From the NCBI GenBank assembly GCA_017431785.1, contig JAFRKJ010000037.1, positions 1 through 64,000 on the forward strand: 64,000 bases of DNA, read 5' to 3'. Origin of the DNA: Bacillota bacterium. GTDB taxonomy: Bacteria > Bacillota > Clostridia > Peptostreptococcales > Anaerovoracaceae. Positions 9,030-18,290 of the stretch are shown here, piece by piece. Both the position numbers and the translations under genes were made by a program. The notes beneath the pieces were generated by a model, which saw only the letters and a list, made by a program, of their open reading frames with translations, made no database searches and was not told the origin of the DNA. Position 1 is the stretch's first letter; each line of letters starts with the position of its first letter.

Positions 9030-9561
9030 ATTCTTTCAGTGCTTTTTCTACTTCTTCTCGGCTGATTCCGAAGCTGTTCAGCCTGCGCAGGAAGGTTTTG
9101 CTCACGGCCATGCCGATTCCCAGTTTGTTTCCGAGTTCCCGTCTGCGCTTTGCAGCCCCCGGAGTTCCATCCAGTCCCCAGGCGAATAAATCCGCTCGTG
9201 TGAACTGGGCTTCTGTACTTGCAGTCAGGCAATGGGCTTTTTCCAGCGCTTCTATGATGCTCTCCGAAGACGCATTCTCAATGCCGATGTCTCCATCTTT
9301 CTCCGCAAGGTTTCTGTCAAGGAACGCATGCTTCGCTTCCGGATATCGCTTGGCAAGGCGTTTCCTGATCTGTTCCCCTGCCGTGTCGGGATCCGTGAAG
9401 ATGATGATGCCTTTGCTTTCGTATGCCTTATCGATCACATCCCAAGTGGACAGCCGGATTCCGTAACCGTGGGTCTCAATCGTCACCGCCTCGACGCTCT
9501 TGCGAATCGCAGCAGTATCATCACGGCCTTCGACAACTATGATTTCGTGTATTTTCTTCAT
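9028..9561 (-). CDS. rnmV: Ribonuclease M5
   Basis: The endonuclease that matures 5S rRNA in low-GC Gram-positives, 177 residues, close to the family length. The N-terminal Toprim domain is clear: IIVVEGRDD (conserved Glu) near residue 8, IIIFTDPDTAG (the DxD motif) near residue 52, and the family's HAFLDR segment. The C-terminal part (about 110-177) holds the family's small-protein contact region. In many Firmicutes rnmV precedes ksgA; here the neighbour is instead a metallophosphoesterase gene ending 20 bp upstream, and a terminator follows directly. Confidence 0.93.
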   Translation of the reverse strand: MKKIHEIIVVEGRDDTAAIRKSVEAVTIETHGYGIRLSTWDVIDKAYESKGIIIFTDPDTAGEQIRKRLAKRYPEAKHAFLDRNLAEKDGDIGIENASSESIIEALEKAHCLTASTEAQFTRADLFAWGLDGTPGAAKRRRELGNKLGIGMAVSKTFLRRLNSFGISREEVEKALKE

Positions 9562-9580
9562 TGTATGTTTTTGCTCTTGA

Positions 9581-10738
9581 TTATTTTCGTTCTACTTTCT
9601 GAGGACTCTCCAATGCCTTGCTGTAGTTCTCGGCAGGAATCAGTGTAGAGTCATCCGGATCTGTGTTGGCAGCGCCTGCAGCGCTGAGCGGATGCACGCC
9701 TTCTGAAGAGTACTTGGTGAAGACGAACTTGTTATCGTAAATCTCACATACTGTTCCCGTCAGCGTGTTGTCTGGGCTGGCTTTGCTGTAGCCCGTATAA
9801 CCTGCGTTCAGATATGTGAAATTCAGTGTTTCCTTCTTGTATGTTTCTGTTGTGGTCTGATTCTTGTCGAACTCAGGAATGAGGATCGTATCACCCGGCT
9901 TCTTGAAGTAGCAGCTGCCGCCCATGTAATTATCCCAACCGCCTGAGTGGTTATGGCCGGTTATATAGATGATGTTCAGCTCATTAGCCGCTTCATTGAC
10001 GACATCAAAAACAAGAGATGAATAGAGGTTGTCCCCTGTTCCGTGTCCGCTCGCTGTGCGGGCGGTGTAGTGGAGTGGCACATGCTGAGCGATGATAACA
10101 GGTCTCTTTTCCCCCTGCTCTATCAGCTTGTTCAGTCGTATCTTCATGACTTCCGCAGTGTGCGTCACTTTATAGAGGCTGCCTGATACCTCGCCCTGCT
10201 TCCAAGGGAAGTCGATTTCTGTATTATTGACATAGACCAGATATTTATCAAACTCATGCAGACCAGGCGAATTGATGGAAATGGTAAGCGGATCGTGATT
10301 TCCCTGCGTGAAAATCATATTTTCCTCTGTCAGATCCGGATAGGTCTCTCCCATGATGCCTTTGATTTCACTGATTGCCGGCTCCGGTGTAATCTCATAG
10401 TTGCTCTTGCCGCTGACATTCGAATAATCGCCGCAGAAAATCATGCCGTCGAGACTCGGCTTTTCAGCTTTTACTGCATTCAGGATTCCCTTCAGGTTGT
10501 CACTTGGAGCACCCTGCTCACCTTCCTGGTAATCCGATGCAAAAAACAGCGTTGCTTCAAGCTCAGAAGGTTCTTCTTCAACAACTTCTTCGGTCTTCTG
10601 CGCCGACTCAATCTTTTCCTGTTCCGCCTGCTGTTTCGCCGCATCCTTGAGAGCGCCGTTGACCATAACTGCGCCTGCGATCACAACTGCAACTGCCAAA
10701 GCGACCGTCAATATTCCAAGTCTTTTTTTCTTTGCCAT
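9581..10738 (-). CDS. Membrane-anchored calcineurin-like metallophosphoesterase
   Basis: A 385-residue protein with a basic N-terminus and one hydrophobic segment (residues 7-28), then a Gln/Glu/Lys-rich stretch and an extracellular metallophosphoesterase domain. Metal-binding motifs are seen in order: FASDYQ (about 67), FCGDY (about 100), TQGNHD (about 145), IAQHVPLHY (about 220) and ITGHNHSGG (about 258). The usual DxH of the first motif reads SDYQ, so that site deviates. The substrate is unknown; phosphodiester or phosphomonoester cleavage outside the cell is likely. It is probably cotranscribed with rnmV. Confidence 0.85.
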   Translation of the reverse strand: MAKKKRLGILTVALAVAVVIAGAVMVNGALKDAAKQQAEQEKIESAQKTEEVVEEEPSELEATLFFASDYQEGEQGAPSDNLKGILNAVKAEKPSLDGMIFCGDYSNVSGKSNYEITPEPAISEIKGIMGETYPDLTEENMIFTQGNHDPLTISINSPGLHEFDKYLVYVNNTEIDFPWKQGEVSGSLYKVTHTAEVMKIRLNKLIEQGEKRPVIIAQHVPLHYTARTASGHGTGDNLYSSLVFDVVNEAANELNIIYITGHNHSGGWDNYMGGSCYFKKPGDTILIPEFDKNQTTTETYKKETLNFTYLNAGYTGYSKASPDNTLTGTVCEIYDNKFVFTKYSSEGVHPLSAAGAANTDPDDSTLIPAENYSKALESPQKVERK

Positions 10739-11009
10739 ATACTTCTCACCCCGATTCTATCGGTATTCAATGAAGCCTCATATATCTAGTCTTATACATG
10801 TATATTGTCGCATACACGCAGAGCACACCGCAACAACAACACTCTTAAATTTCGTTTAGCCACAGGTCCCCACCGCCACAGTTGGCCACGCCGCCACATC
10901 CTGCAGCCATATAAATAGCGGTGAATCGTCCTCATGGACCCATTCACCGCATCGATTCTTTTCCTGCCAAGTTAGCGCCTATGCTGTTTTCTATCTTTTT
11001 TACCTAAAC
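10739..11009. other. Non-coding gap with one strong hairpin
   Basis: No gene is seen here. At 10918-10950 lies a hairpin with arms GCGGTGAAT/ATTCACCGC and an inner GTCC/GGAC stem. Neither side is followed by a good T-run, so it is only a weak terminator candidate for the leftward DUF819/hem operon. The rest has no feature I can support apart from the metallophosphoesterase leader. Confidence 0.5.
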
Positions 11010-11229
11010 GGTATAGTTTTATAAGGTGTTACAATGCCGTTTTTCTGAAAACGGCCATTTAGGCATAGTTTTCTCTCTGAAAACTATGCCGTTATTCTCT
11101 AAAACGATTGGTTCGGCATAGTCATTATGATAAAAACTATGCCATTTTCTTCTATAACAACTGTTTCGGTATAGTTGCTACATTAAAAACTATACCTTTT
11201 TCCATTTTAAGTTACATTTCGGCATAGTT
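11010..11229. repeat. Tandem array A of a 53-bp hairpin repeat
   Basis: Units begin at 11010, 11062, 11115, 11168 and 11221 (the last partial), so the period is 52, 53, 53 and 53 bp. Each unit opens with GGCATAGTT or GGTATAGTT, has AACTATGCC or AACTATACC about 20 bp on, then a T-rich stretch and ends near GTTTC or ATTTC. Unit 11062 can form an 11-bp perfect stem (GGCATAGTTTT/AAAACTATGCC). In unit 11168 both arms change together (GGTATAGTT/AACTATACC), so pairing is kept. The same repeat recurs at 56917-57164. Confidence 0.85.
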
Positions 11230-11250
11230 CACTGTCACAGAGCCTTTATC

Positions 11251-12456
11251 CTACAGCCCAATCATCGTCCCTGCGAAGATGCCGTAGTAGTTGCCGAGGA
11301 CATATCCCAGCGTTCCAACAAGGATCGCAGGTACGATCAGCGCATTCCAGCCTTTCGCGATGGCCATGGCAGCCGCCGTTGTTGGTCCGCCAATGTTGGC
11401 GTTGGATGAAATGATGATTTCTTCCAGGCTGAACTTCAGCAGCTTGCCGAAGACAAAGGAAAACAGCATGTTCACAAATACGATGATCGCGCAGAACAAA
11501 AGCAGCAGCGGCGCTTTCGTCACGATCATGTATATGGATGCCGGTACGCCGATAACTGCGAAGAAGATGTGAATCAGATAGGTTCCAATCTCCTGAGCGC
11601 CTGCAATATTCCCAACCTGACGCGGGAACAACGTCGCCACCAGCATGGTCAGTGTCGTGATGATCAGATACTGGTTCCCCAACAATCCATTGATCAGCGA
11701 AAGAACAAAGTTGGACGTCGGAATCAGTGCTGCGAAGATACTGGAGACCTTGACGGACACCGCCACGATGATCAGTGATAAGGCAATACACATTGCGATG
11801 TCTTTGAGAGAGACTTCCTTCGGTGTCCAGAATGTTGCGGCACCTTCCGCACCGCCATCGCTGTTCTTGTTGAGATCATCAATAAGCGGATGTCTGTAAT
11901 GCTTCAGGAAGAACTTTGATCCCGCAGCTGCGATGAGAGCGAAGAAGTACAGCGCCATCAGCAGGTTGTCCGCCACGACGGATGATGAAACAAGTTCTCC
12001 GCCAACATTGTACGCATCTGACATGGCAACCAGATTCACGCTTCCGCCAGTATACGTGCCGATCATCATCGGCAGCACAAGACCGAGGTCTGCAATTGCC
12101 CCTTTCAGCAGATTGTAAGCAACGATACCACCGGCTACTGTCCCGATGCCGCTGATGAGGTATATGATCAGCAACCTTCCGCTCTCCCTGCCGATTCGCT
12201 TGACATCTGCATTGAAGAGCAGCATCGGAATCGCCAGCGGAATGATGTAGCTCCATACGAAGTCATAGGCCGCTGCGTCGAGCGGAATGATTCCCGTGTT
12301 GGACAAGACCATGGCAAAGATGAGCGCCATAACGCACCCTGTTACTTTGGATCCGATGCGGGTTTTCTGTTCCAGATATACTGCCAGCGCGGCAATTCCC
12401 GCCAGTATGGCGAACAATGCCCATGTGTTGTCTGCACTAATCAGTGAATGGTTCAT
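11251..12456 (-). CDS. DUF819 family membrane protein
   Basis: A 401-residue integral membrane protein of the DUF819 (YjcL-like) family, with about 10-12 hydrophobic segments. Typical stretches are AIPMLLFNADVKRI near residue 95, MIGTYTGGSVNLVAM near 140 and SSNANIGGPTTAAAMA near 350. The last resembles the discriminator/pore parts of bile-acid/sodium-symporter-like folds. Transport is likely but the substrate is unknown. It is the last gene of the leftward hem operon, 42 bp after hemB, which may mean only read-through. Confidence 0.8.
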   Translation of the reverse strand: MNHSLISADNTWALFAILAGIAALAVYLEQKTRIGSKVTGCVMALIFAMVLSNTGIIPLDAAAYDFVWSYIIPLAIPMLLFNADVKRIGRESGRLLIIYLISGIGTVAGGIVAYNLLKGAIADLGLVLPMMIGTYTGGSVNLVAMSDAYNVGGELVSSSVVADNLLMALYFFALIAAAGSKFFLKHYRHPLIDDLNKNSDGGAEGAATFWTPKEVSLKDIAMCIALSLIIVAVSVKVSSIFAALIPTSNFVLSLINGLLGNQYLIITTLTMLVATLFPRQVGNIAGAQEIGTYLIHIFFAVIGVPASIYMIVTKAPLLLLFCAIIVFVNMLFSFVFGKLLKFSLEEIIISSNANIGGPTTAAAMAIAKGWNALIVPAILVGTLGYVLGNYYGIFAGTMIGL

Positions 12457-12498
12457 AAATTATCTCCAGTTGAACATCTATCTTTATCCGAATACTTT

Positions 12499-13482
12499 CT
12501 AGCCAATTTTTCCTTCATCAATCATCTTCGCCAGTTCTTTCGCGAAGTATGTGATGTACATGCCGGCGCCTGCGCGGTATGCGCCAACAGCCATCTCGCC
12601 GATGATTCTCTCTTCATCGATCCAACCGTTCTGTGCAGCCGCCTTGACCATGGAGTACTCGCCGCTGACGCTGTAAGTTGCGATTGGAATATTCGTTGCG
12701 CTTACAACTCTCTCCAGCAGATCATAGAAGGCCATTGCCGGCTTCACGATCAGGAAATCCGTTCCTTCTTCTACATCGAGGAGAGCTTCCTTCATAGCTT
12801 CCCTGCCATTGTGGTAGTCCATCTGATAGCTTTTTCTGTCACCGAAGTGCGGTGCGGAATCCGCCGCATCACGGAATGGACCGTAGAAAGCTGAAGCGAA
12901 CTTAACTGCATAGGACATGATCGGCGTATTGATGAACCCGTCTTCATCCAGCTTCTCACGGATCGCAGCAACGTGTCCGTCCATCATATCGGACGGTGCT
13001 ACGATATCAGCTCCTGCTTCTGCCTGGGAGCTTGCGATCTGCGCCAGCATCTTCAGCGTCTTGTCATTATCGACATACTCACCATCAAGGATGCCGCAGT
13101 GTCCGTGTGAAGTGTATTCGCACATGCAGACATCGGCGATGAACAGCATGTCAGGAAATTCCTTCTTGCCCTCTCTCAGTGCTCTCTGCACGATGCCGTC
13201 ATGGGCGTAAGCCTGGCTGCCGCATTCATCCTTGTGCTCTGGAATGCCGAACATGAGAATGTTGTTGACGCCCAGATTTGCCGCTTCTTCAAGCGCATAC
13301 GGCAGCTGGTCCACACTGTAGCGGTACTGCCCCGGCATGGATGGAATCTCTTCTTTAATACCCGTTCCGTCAATGGCGAAGATCGGATAAATCAGAGTCG
13401 ACTTGTCCAGTCTGGTTTCTCTTACCATCTTTCTCATTGCTTCTGTTGTACGTAATCTTCTTGGTCTTACTTTCATTTCCAT
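12499..13482 (-). CDS. hemB: Porphobilinogen synthase (delta-aminolevulinate dehydratase)
   Basis: Condenses two 5-aminolevulinate molecules to porphobilinogen in the cytoplasm; 327 residues, normal length. The zinc site DVCMCEYTSHGHCG is present with all three Cys, so this is the zinc-dependent type. The two active-site lysines are in YAVKFASAFYGPFRDA (about 200) and FLIVKPAMAFYDLL (about 250). AAAGGAAG lies 8 nt before the chosen ATG. It starts 4 bp after the cobA-hemD stop, inside the tetrapyrrole operon. Confidence 0.96.
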   Translation of the reverse strand: MEMKVRPRRLRTTEAMRKMVRETRLDKSTLIYPIFAIDGTGIKEEIPSMPGQYRYSVDQLPYALEEAANLGVNNILMFGIPEHKDECGSQAYAHDGIVQRALREGKKEFPDMLFIADVCMCEYTSHGHCGILDGEYVDNDKTLKMLAQIASSQAEAGADIVAPSDMMDGHVAAIREKLDEDGFINTPIMSYAVKFASAFYGPFRDAADSAPHFGDRKSYQMDYHNGREAMKEALLDVEEGTDFLIVKPAMAFYDLLERVVSATNIPIATYSVSGEYSMVKAAAQNGWIDEERIIGEMAVGAYRAGAGMYITYFAKELAKMIDEGKIG

Positions 13483-13486
13483 CTTT

Positions 13487-14989
13487 CTATCTTCCTTTCA
13501 TTGAGATAACCAGCTGAGCGAGACTGTCCATCGTCGCCTCCTCTGACATATATGCGTTCATACCGCAGGCTTCTGCTGCGTGTTTTGTCTGTTTGCCGAT
13601 GCAGGCTGCCCGTACGAGACTGAAATCCAATCCCGGATTTCTGCTGACGAACCCTCTCACCGTTGATGCACTGGTGAATACAGCGCAGTCGATTTTATGA
13701 TCCTCAAAGAGCTTTTTTTCATCGACGAGATCCTGTTTCGCGTCGATCGTATCGTAGGTCGGAACATCTGTAACCTCTGCGCCTGCCGCTTTGAGTGATG
13801 CAACCAGTTCATGATTCCCTAGTGCAGCTCTTGGTATCAGAATGCGGTCATCGCTTCCAACCAATTCCGAAAGTTCTCTCCCCAGCGTTTCACCATCGTA
13901 CACAGAAGGCACAAAATCAACAATAATACTTCTGTCCGACAGCTCTTTTTTCGTTCCTGTTCCAATGGCCGCGATTTTGGCACCTGCCAGAGACCGTATG
14001 TCCCTGCCGGCTTTCTTCAGCACATCGAAGAATACTCTGACGCCCGTCGGGCTGGTGAAAACGATCCAGCTGTAGGATGCCATCTCACCCAAAGCCGATT
14101 CAAGACCGCTCTGATCTTCTCTTGCCACGGTCTCAATGGACGGCAGTTCCAGCACTTCCGCACCGAGATTTCTGAGCCGCGCCGCCATGCCTGATATCAT
14201 GCCCCGCGGACGTGTCACGATCACGCGGCTTCCCGCCAGCGGCAGTTTCTCATACCATGCAAAGGCATCAGCCAGGCTGCAGACTTTGCCCACGATGATG
14301 ATAGCCGGCGTCTCTACGCCTTGTCGTTTCACCTCTTCTTCCAGTGTGCCGACGGTCGCAACGACACGCTTCTGCCCGGCCGTTGTTCCCTGCTGGAGCA
14401 CCGCAGCCGGCATATCCGGATCCATACCCGCTTCCAGAAGTCCGCCGCAGATGAACGGCAGTCTGGCGATTCCCATGAGGAACACCAATGTTCCTTCCGT
14501 GCGGACCAGCGCTTCGTAATCAATGTCTTCAACAGAACCTTTTCTCTTGTGTCCGGTGATGATGTGCAGCGATGAGGTGAAGTCTCTGTGGGTGACCGGG
14601 ATGCCGTTGTAAGCCGGCACCGCGATCGGTGATGTGATGCCCGGTACTACTTCATAAGGAACATCGTTCTCCGCCAGAAGTTCCAGCTCTTCTCCGCCTC
14701 TTCCGAACAGGAACGGATCGCCGCCCTTCAAGCGAACCACTTTCTTGCCTTTGAGCGCCTCCTCAAGCAACACCTTGTCGATCTGCTCCTGCGGCATGGT
14801 GTGATTTCCGGAGCGCTTGCCGACGCTGATACATTCCACATCCTTCGGAAACAGCGAAAACAGCGAATCCCCAATCAGTGCGTCATAGACGATCACGTCT
14901 GCTTCCTTTATGATTTCTGTTGCCTTGACTGTGAGCAGTCCGATGTCTCCAGGGCCTGCACCTACCAGCCATACCTTTCCTGTCTTCAT
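13487..14989 (-). CDS. cobA-hemD: Fused uroporphyrinogen-III C-methyltransferase / uroporphyrinogen-III synthase
   Basis: A 500-residue bifunctional enzyme. Residues 1-245 are the SAM-dependent methyltransferase that makes precorrin-2, with VGAGPGD near residue 9, RLKGGDPFLFGRGGEE near 83 and GIPVTHRDF near 125. Residues about 250-500 are the HemD synthase that closes and inverts hydroxymethylbilane (VTRPRG, IVFTSPTGVRVFF, AVFTSASTVRGF). The ATG at 14989 overlaps the hemC stop as ATGA and has a purine-rich site upstream. The fusion is common in Clostridia and places the two consecutive steps on one chain. Confidence 0.95.
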   Translation of the reverse strand: MKTGKVWLVGAGPGDIGLLTVKATEIIKEADVIVYDALIGDSLFSLFPKDVECISVGKRSGNHTMPQEQIDKVLLEEALKGKKVVRLKGGDPFLFGRGGEELELLAENDVPYEVVPGITSPIAVPAYNGIPVTHRDFTSSLHIITGHKRKGSVEDIDYEALVRTEGTLVFLMGIARLPFICGGLLEAGMDPDMPAAVLQQGTTAGQKRVVATVGTLEEEVKRQGVETPAIIIVGKVCSLADAFAWYEKLPLAGSRVIVTRPRGMISGMAARLRNLGAEVLELPSIETVAREDQSGLESALGEMASYSWIVFTSPTGVRVFFDVLKKAGRDIRSLAGAKIAAIGTGTKKELSDRSIIVDFVPSVYDGETLGRELSELVGSDDRILIPRAALGNHELVASLKAAGAEVTDVPTYDTIDAKQDLVDEKKLFEDHKIDCAVFTSASTVRGFVSRNPGLDFSLVRAACIGKQTKHAAEACGMNAYMSEEATMDSLAQLVISMKGR

Positions 14990-15861
14990 TCGTACCGCCC
15001 TTTCATTGTCTTTGCCAGCGCAATGCCCAGCTCTTCTGCTTTGTCCGGAGCACCGCTGGCGGACTCTCTGTGCCATCTGCCTGTGACGTCATCGTAGTAG
15101 AGCCCTTCGATCGTCAGCTCATCCTCACCGCATACTGCAAAGGCAGCAATCGGCGATGAGCATCCTCCATCGAGCCATCTGACGAAGGCTCTCTCCGCCA
15201 GTACTTCACGCTCGGTTTTGATATCGTTGTATCCTGCAACCCAGCTGTAGTCTTCTCCTTCTCTTCCCTGCACCGCCAGGACGCCCTGTCCTGCCGCCGG
15301 CAGAATCTCTTCTGGTTCGAAGTATTTGTAAATCCTATCCTCCAGACCGAGACGAATCAGTCCCGCCGCAGCCAGCACCAGGGCACCGTACTGTCCTTCA
15401 TCCAGTTTTCTGAGGCGTGTCTGCACGTTTCCTCTGACGCTCTCCACCCTTGCCTGCGGATAGAGCTTTTCGATCTGGATCCGCCTGCGGAAGCTGGAGC
15501 TTCCAATCGGTTTGCTGAAATCGATTTCCTCAGCACCTTCCGGCAGCACCAGTACATCTCTTGGGTCTTCCCGCTTCGAAAAAGCAATGACCGGGAGTTC
15601 CTCCGGCACTTCCATCGGCAGATCCTTCAGGGAGTGAACGGAAATATCGCTGCGTCCATCGATCAGCGCGTGGTCCAGTTCCTTAACAAAGAGTCCCTTG
15701 CCGCCGATCTTATCCAATGTCTTGTTGAGGATCTTGTCGCCTGTCGTCTTCATGGTGACGAGTTCGTATTCGATTCCTTTCTCCATGAGATACTGTCCGA
15801 CCATCTCGCTCTGGATCACTGCGAGTATGCTTTCTCTTGTTCCGATTCTTACCGGTTTCAT
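14986..15861 (-). CDS. hemC: Hydroxymethylbilane synthase (porphobilinogen deaminase)
   Basis: Polymerises four porphobilinogen units to hydroxymethylbilane; 291 residues. Seen: the N-terminal IGTRESILAVIQSE, KGLFVKELDHAL, DISVHSLKDLP, the arginine-rich SSSFRRRIQIEKLYP, LPAAGQGVLAVQ, and WLDGGCSSPIAAFAV, whose Cys carries the dipyrromethane cofactor. Its start overlaps the precorrin-2 dehydrogenase stop by 4 bases and its stop overlaps cobA-hemD, so the genes are probably translationally coupled. Confidence 0.96.
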   Translation of the reverse strand: MKPVRIGTRESILAVIQSEMVGQYLMEKGIEYELVTMKTTGDKILNKTLDKIGGKGLFVKELDHALIDGRSDISVHSLKDLPMEVPEELPVIAFSKREDPRDVLVLPEGAEEIDFSKPIGSSSFRRRIQIEKLYPQARVESVRGNVQTRLRKLDEGQYGALVLAAAGLIRLGLEDRIYKYFEPEEILPAAGQGVLAVQGREGEDYSWVAGYNDIKTEREVLAERAFVRWLDGGCSSPIAAFAVCGEDELTIEGLYYDDVTGRWHRESASGAPDKAEELGIALAKTMKGRYE

Positions 15862-16337
15862 ATGCCTTCCTCCGTCAGAACTTCCTGTATGCGTTCACGC
15901 ACTCTGCGTGCTTTTTTATGATCTTTCCCAGATGCGCTGACACCGATAATCGTCTCACCCTGCATGACGATTCCCGGGAAATAAAAATCGCAGAGATTCT
16001 TGTCGCTGGACACGTTGACAGTGATACCCCTTTCCCTGCAGGCCACAGCGATATCCGCATTCAGCTCCTTATCATTCGTAGCCGCAAAGACAATATCGCG
16101 TCCTTCGAGATCCTCTTCTTCAAATTCTCGCATGATCCAGCTGACCTCTCCTGCTTCCGTCAGTTCGAGGATGCTGCCATCCGCTTCTGGTGCTACCACT
16201 GTAATCCTGTCCGCAAAAGGCTCCAGTGCATGGATTCTTCTGGATGCGATGGCTCCTCCTCCAACAAAGAGAATGTCTTTATCATTCAGATCCAAAAAAA
16301 GTGGAAAATATTTTTTGCCTTCTTGTTTGTCTGTCAC
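15858..16337 (-). CDS. Precorrin-2 dehydrogenase (siroheme synthase N-terminal type)
   Basis: NAD-dependent oxidation of precorrin-2 to sirohydrochlorin, the substrate of CbiK; 159 residues. FPLFLDLNDKDILFVGGGAIASRR forms the Rossmann start (residues 11-34), followed by VFAATNDKELN near 85 and VNVSSDKNLCDFYFPGIV near 110. The protein stops after the dehydrogenase part and lacks the larger CysG/Met8 C-terminal region; such short forms occur in Clostridia. The start is GTG, overlapping the previous stop, with GAGGAGG ahead. Confidence 0.9.
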   Translation of the reverse strand: MTDKQEGKKYFPLFLDLNDKDILFVGGGAIASRRIHALEPFADRITVVAPEADGSILELTEAGEVSWIMREFEEEDLEGRDIVFAATNDKELNADIAVACRERGITVNVSSDKNLCDFYFPGIVMQGETIIGVSASGKDHKKARRVRERIQEVLTEEGI

Positions 16338-17452
16338 TGTTTCTTCCTCCTCTTCAGAACCAGATTCAGTACGCCGCCCACGATGATGATGATCAGGGCG
16401 ATGTAGATGACCCTCTTCGCCGCTTCCTGCGGAACCTTCGTTACTGAATTGATCGTGTCTTCATAAAAAGTCAGCTCATACTCTATCTCAACGGGATCGC
16501 CCATCGCCGTCGTATCTGCGATCACACGGATCGGTTGGTCGAATACGGCGACCGGAATAGTGAACGTGGAGTTGCCTCCATCCGTCGACTCATTCTCATA
16601 TTTGATCCCGCTGATTTTCATGTAGTCATAGTGGGAACTGCTCCACAGCAGTCTTGCATAGGCTTTGCCGTCCTTGACGATGAACCATGTTGGCGAGCTG
16701 ACGGATGCCCTTCCGGAACCGCCGATCATATTCACTTCGATGGAATAGGTGTCGTCCTCCATTTTGACTGCCGCAGGAATCAGCGCGTTAAAACTGTTCT
16801 GCTGAGTACTCTCGGCTGCGTCCTGTTTGGCTGCACTTCCGCCGTCTTTATTTTCATCATACTGCTCAACTGCCTTGTCGATTAAATTGTAATCAGGCAG
16901 CTCGATTTTCAGCGCGCCCTCCGGCAGACTGGATGCGTCGATCAGGATGTTTCTGTCGTACCACTGCTCTTCCTTTTTGCTGAAGGCGGCACAGGCAATC
17001 GGCGCGTTCAATGCTTCAATCGGTATGGTGAAGCTGCCTCTGTAGTCCTTCTCATCGGCGAAGATGTAGTCGTCCTTTGGCGCCTTTGCAGCGTCTTTCG
17101 CCTTGCCCATATAGACGCACTCATAGCTGATGCTGTCAATGGTCAGCACGGCCTTCATCTTGTTTCCTTTGACGGTAAGGTCACAGGAATAAATGCTGAA
17201 AAAGCTGGAGCTGCTTTCGGCTTTCACTTCGTACTCGCCGTTTTTGATACTTGCCCCGTAGATCGGCGTCATACCGTACTTGCCGACATCCTTCATCTCT
17301 GCCATCTCAGAGCTGCCGGCAACCTGGTCGTACCCTTCGGCCGCATGTATATCGTCAGGGCAGAATACCGTAACTGACACGGCAAGAAGCGCAGCGAATA
17401 ATACGACTGCGATCATCTTCCCTATGGAATTGTGCCCTCTGTTTTCTGCCAT
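16334..17452 (-). CDS. Membrane-anchored two-domain NEAT-like surface protein
   Basis: A 372-residue exported protein: signal segment 12-38, an N-terminal beta domain (about 62-180), a Lys/Asp/Gln linker, a second beta domain (about 222-330), then one membrane span and the tail LKRRKKQ. The second domain has the motifs SPTWFIVKDGKAYARLLW, HYDYMKISG, FTIPV and VIADTTAMGDP. The 22657-23493 lipoprotein has the same two-domain plan and motifs. The order of strands and PA/SP-x-VKDGK wording recall NEAT heme-binding domains, but this is by eye only. Its place between cbiK and the hem genes suggests a role with tetrapyrroles, cobalt or corrinoids at the surface. Confidence 0.7.
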   Translation of the reverse strand: MAENRGHNSIGKMIAVVLFAALLAVSVTVFCPDDIHAAEGYDQVAGSSEMAEMKDVGKYGMTPIYGASIKNGEYEVKAESSSSFFSIYSCDLTVKGNKMKAVLTIDSISYECVYMGKAKDAAKAPKDDYIFADEKDYRGSFTIPIEALNAPIACAAFSKKEEQWYDRNILIDASSLPEGALKIELPDYNLIDKAVEQYDENKDGGSAAKQDAAESTQQNSFNALIPAAVKMEDDTYSIEVNMIGGSGRASVSSPTWFIVKDGKAYARLLWSSSHYDYMKISGIKYENESTDGGNSTFTIPVAVFDQPIRVIADTTAMGDPVEIEYELTFYEDTINSVTKVPQEAAKRVIYIALIIIIVGGVLNLVLKRRKKQ

Positions 17453-17505
17453 TGTTTTCTCTTCTATAATCTATATTGATTCCGTCTGAATTGATTCAGC
17501 CTGAT

Positions 17506-18288
17506 CTATATTGTTTCTGCCTGCGCAGCGTGTTCTGCAAACAGATCCTGAATCTGCGCATATTCTCCAAGCCCCTTAAGAATCACTTCTGTCTGATAGC
17601 CTTCCCCGTTAAGTATGCTCCTCCAGGAATCCTCCTCACCTGCCAGATCATTGATGGCGTGATCTCCCGCTACGATCATGAGCGGTGCCAGGACCACCTT
17701 CCTGTATCCGGATCTCTCCAGCAGCGCTTTCGCATCTTCAAAGGATGGCGTTCCTTCTACGGTACCGACGAAGACATTGCTGACTCCTGCTTTTGCGAAG
17801 CTCTCCTGCAGTTCTTCATACACAGGTACGGGATGTTTCTCCGATCCGTGTCCCATGAGCAGCAGCGCTCGATCTTCCTCGCTGTCTCCCATGCACATCT
17901 GCGGCATCAGATGCGCAACGGCGTCCCTGTCTTCAGCCGTAAAGAGCAGCGGTCTTCCGACAGCAATCCGTTCGAATCTGTTCATGTATTCGCGGACGAT
18001 TTTCATCATGCGCTGGTTCTCATAGCCATCAGACAGATGGGTCGGCTGGACGATGACATCCCTGACGCCTTCCTCTGCCAGCTTTTCAAATGCTTCCTCC
18101 GGCGTATCCACAGTCAGGCCTTCCGTCTTCGCCACTTTCTTGATGATAAAATTACTGGTCCATGCCCGACGCACGATCCGATCCGGAAAACGCTCCGCCA
18201 GTTTCTGTTCAATGGCGCCGATGGTGCGTTCCCGCGTCTCGGCATATGAAGTTCCGAAGCTCACTACGAGCAGTGCTTTCTCTGTCAT
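17506..18288 (-). CDS. cbiK: Sirohydrochlorin cobaltochelatase, cytoplasmic
   Basis: Inserts cobalt into sirohydrochlorin, the entry step of anaerobic corrin synthesis; 260 residues, the CbiK length. Seen: VVSFGTSYAETRE at the N-terminus, VQPTHLSDGYE, LMGHGSEKHP (about residue 145, first catalytic His) and APLMIVAGDHAINDLAG (about 207, second catalytic His). There is no signal peptide, in contrast to the lipoprotein paralogue at 21327. It is preceded by the ABC-2 permease gene (2 bp gap) in the riboswitch-led operon. Confidence 0.93.
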   Translation of the reverse strand: MTEKALLVVSFGTSYAETRERTIGAIEQKLAERFPDRIVRRAWTSNFIIKKVAKTEGLTVDTPEEAFEKLAEEGVRDVIVQPTHLSDGYENQRMMKIVREYMNRFERIAVGRPLLFTAEDRDAVAHLMPQMCMGDSEEDRALLLMGHGSEKHPVPVYEELQESFAKAGVSNVFVGTVEGTPSFEDAKALLERSGYRKVVLAPLMIVAGDHAINDLAGEEDSWRSILNGEGYQTEVILKGLGEYAQIQDLFAEHAAQAETI

Positions 18289-18290
18289 AT

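Noticed and set aside
11010..11229. CRISPR array from regularly spaced repeats
   Set aside because: The whole 53-bp unit is alike, including the parts between the arms, so there are no unique spacers; only about four units occur and no cas genes are in the window.
14990..15076. Longer N-terminus for cobA-hemD
   Set aside because: The extension would lie within hemC in another frame; family alignment and the ribosome site favour the ATG at 14989.
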